From positions 1 to 6,318 of the forward strand of contig CALKRF010000054.1 in the NCBI GenBank assembly GCA_937990665.1: DNA of 6,318 nt, written 5' to 3'. The first letter of the stretch is position 1, and every line of letters starts with the position of its first letter. The notes beneath the pieces are model-generated. The model did no database searches and had not been told where the DNA came from. It was given only the letters and a program-made list of their open reading frames with translations. Both the position numbers and the translations under genes were made by a program. Source of the DNA: an uncultured Atopobium sp. (GTDB lineage Bacteria; Actinomycetota; Coriobacteriia; Coriobacteriales; Atopobiaceae). Positions 6,261 to 6,318 of the stretch are shown one piece after another.

Positions 6261-6291
6261 ACTACCGTTTACCGATGTTTTACTACCGTTT
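6261..6291. repeat. 10-bp perfect direct repeat, 21-bp spacing, at the right edge
   Basis: ACTACCGTTT occurs at 6261-6270 and 6282-6291, offset by 21 bp, with a related ACCGATGTTT (6271-6280) between the copies. The same two-turn spacing appears in the unrelated repeat at 6073-6104. It may be a regulator-binding array belonging to a gene right of the window. Further copies may lie past the edge. Confidence 0.5.
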
Positions 6292-6318
6292 GCCTTTAGA
6301 AATTACGGATATGTTGTG

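Larger units (their letters stand above)
5964..6318. other. Gene-free, AT-rich control region upstream of the operon
   Basis: These 355 nt hold no convincing gene on either strand. Contents from the operon outward are: ribosome site for the binding-protein gene, tandem dyads (5990-6023), promoter (6037-6066), direct repeats (6073-6104), a near-palindrome AAAACGTGTTTT (6119-6130), a hairpin terminator (6172-6194), an AT-rich stretch, and a second direct repeat (6261-6291). Short open frames touching the right edge are too small to judge. Confidence 0.7.

Noticed and set aside
6275..6318. Plus-strand ATG open to the window edge (14 codons)
   Set aside because: There is no ribosome site upstream, it is too short to recognise, and it runs through the ACTACCGTTT repeat. 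It could be a real divergent gene start only if the sequence to the right supports it.
6283..6318. Minus-strand open frame entering from the right edge and stopping at TAG (6285-6283)
   Set aside because: Only 11 codons are visible. It could be the tail of a gene that the hairpin at 6172-6194 would terminate, but nothing in it can be identified.
5964..6318. CRISPR-like or tRNA-like content in the repeats of the control region
   Set aside because: Repeats are only 10-11 bp, in two copies each with different motifs. There is no CRISPR repeat-spacer pattern and no cloverleaf.

Overview
The window holds most of one ABC-importer operon of the peptide/nickel (Dpp/Opp) family, all on the minus strand, and the start of a carbohydrate-esterase-like gene after it. 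In transcription order: a gene-free control region (6318-5964), a Tat-type lipoprotein substrate-binding protein (5963-4362), a DppB-type permease (4206-3250), a 679-residue protein joining a DppC-type permease to a DppD-type ATPase (3245-1206), a stand-alone DppF-type ATPase (1205-384), a terminator-like hairpin (362-339), and the first 105 codons of an AXE1-family (acetylxylan esterase / cephalosporin-C deacetylase) protein (317-1, running off the left edge).

The organism looks like an actinobacterium of the class Coriobacteriia (Atopobium/Lancefieldella/Olsenella type). This is inference. It rests on the mid-GC genes with AT-rich spacers, the twin-arginine lipoprotein signal on a family-5 binding protein, the permease-ATPase fusion, and the general style of the proteins. 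No marker gene in the window fixes the taxon.

The parts work together as one machine. The lipoprotein captures the ligand outside the membrane, the two permease domains form the channel, and the two ATPase domains drive import. The genes are packed tightly (4-nt and 0-nt gaps) except after the binding-protein gene. That 155-nt spacer holds a strong GC-rich hairpin, as expected where the binding protein is made in excess over the membrane parts. Peptides are the default ligand, but the sequence does not fix it; family-5 systems also move nickel, oligosaccharides and other solutes, and the esterase next door leaves sugar-derived ligands open.

The least routine DNA is the control region upstream of the binding-protein gene. 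It has a plausible sigma-70 promoter. Just upstream of the -35 lies an 11-bp direct repeat with 21-bp spacing. In the 5' leader are two tandem dyads sharing GCCAC/GTGGC arms. Further upstream are a hairpin terminator and a second direct repeat, again with 21-bp spacing, at the right edge. No new type of system is evident; the coding content is a recognisable transporter with some unusual structural and regulatory details.
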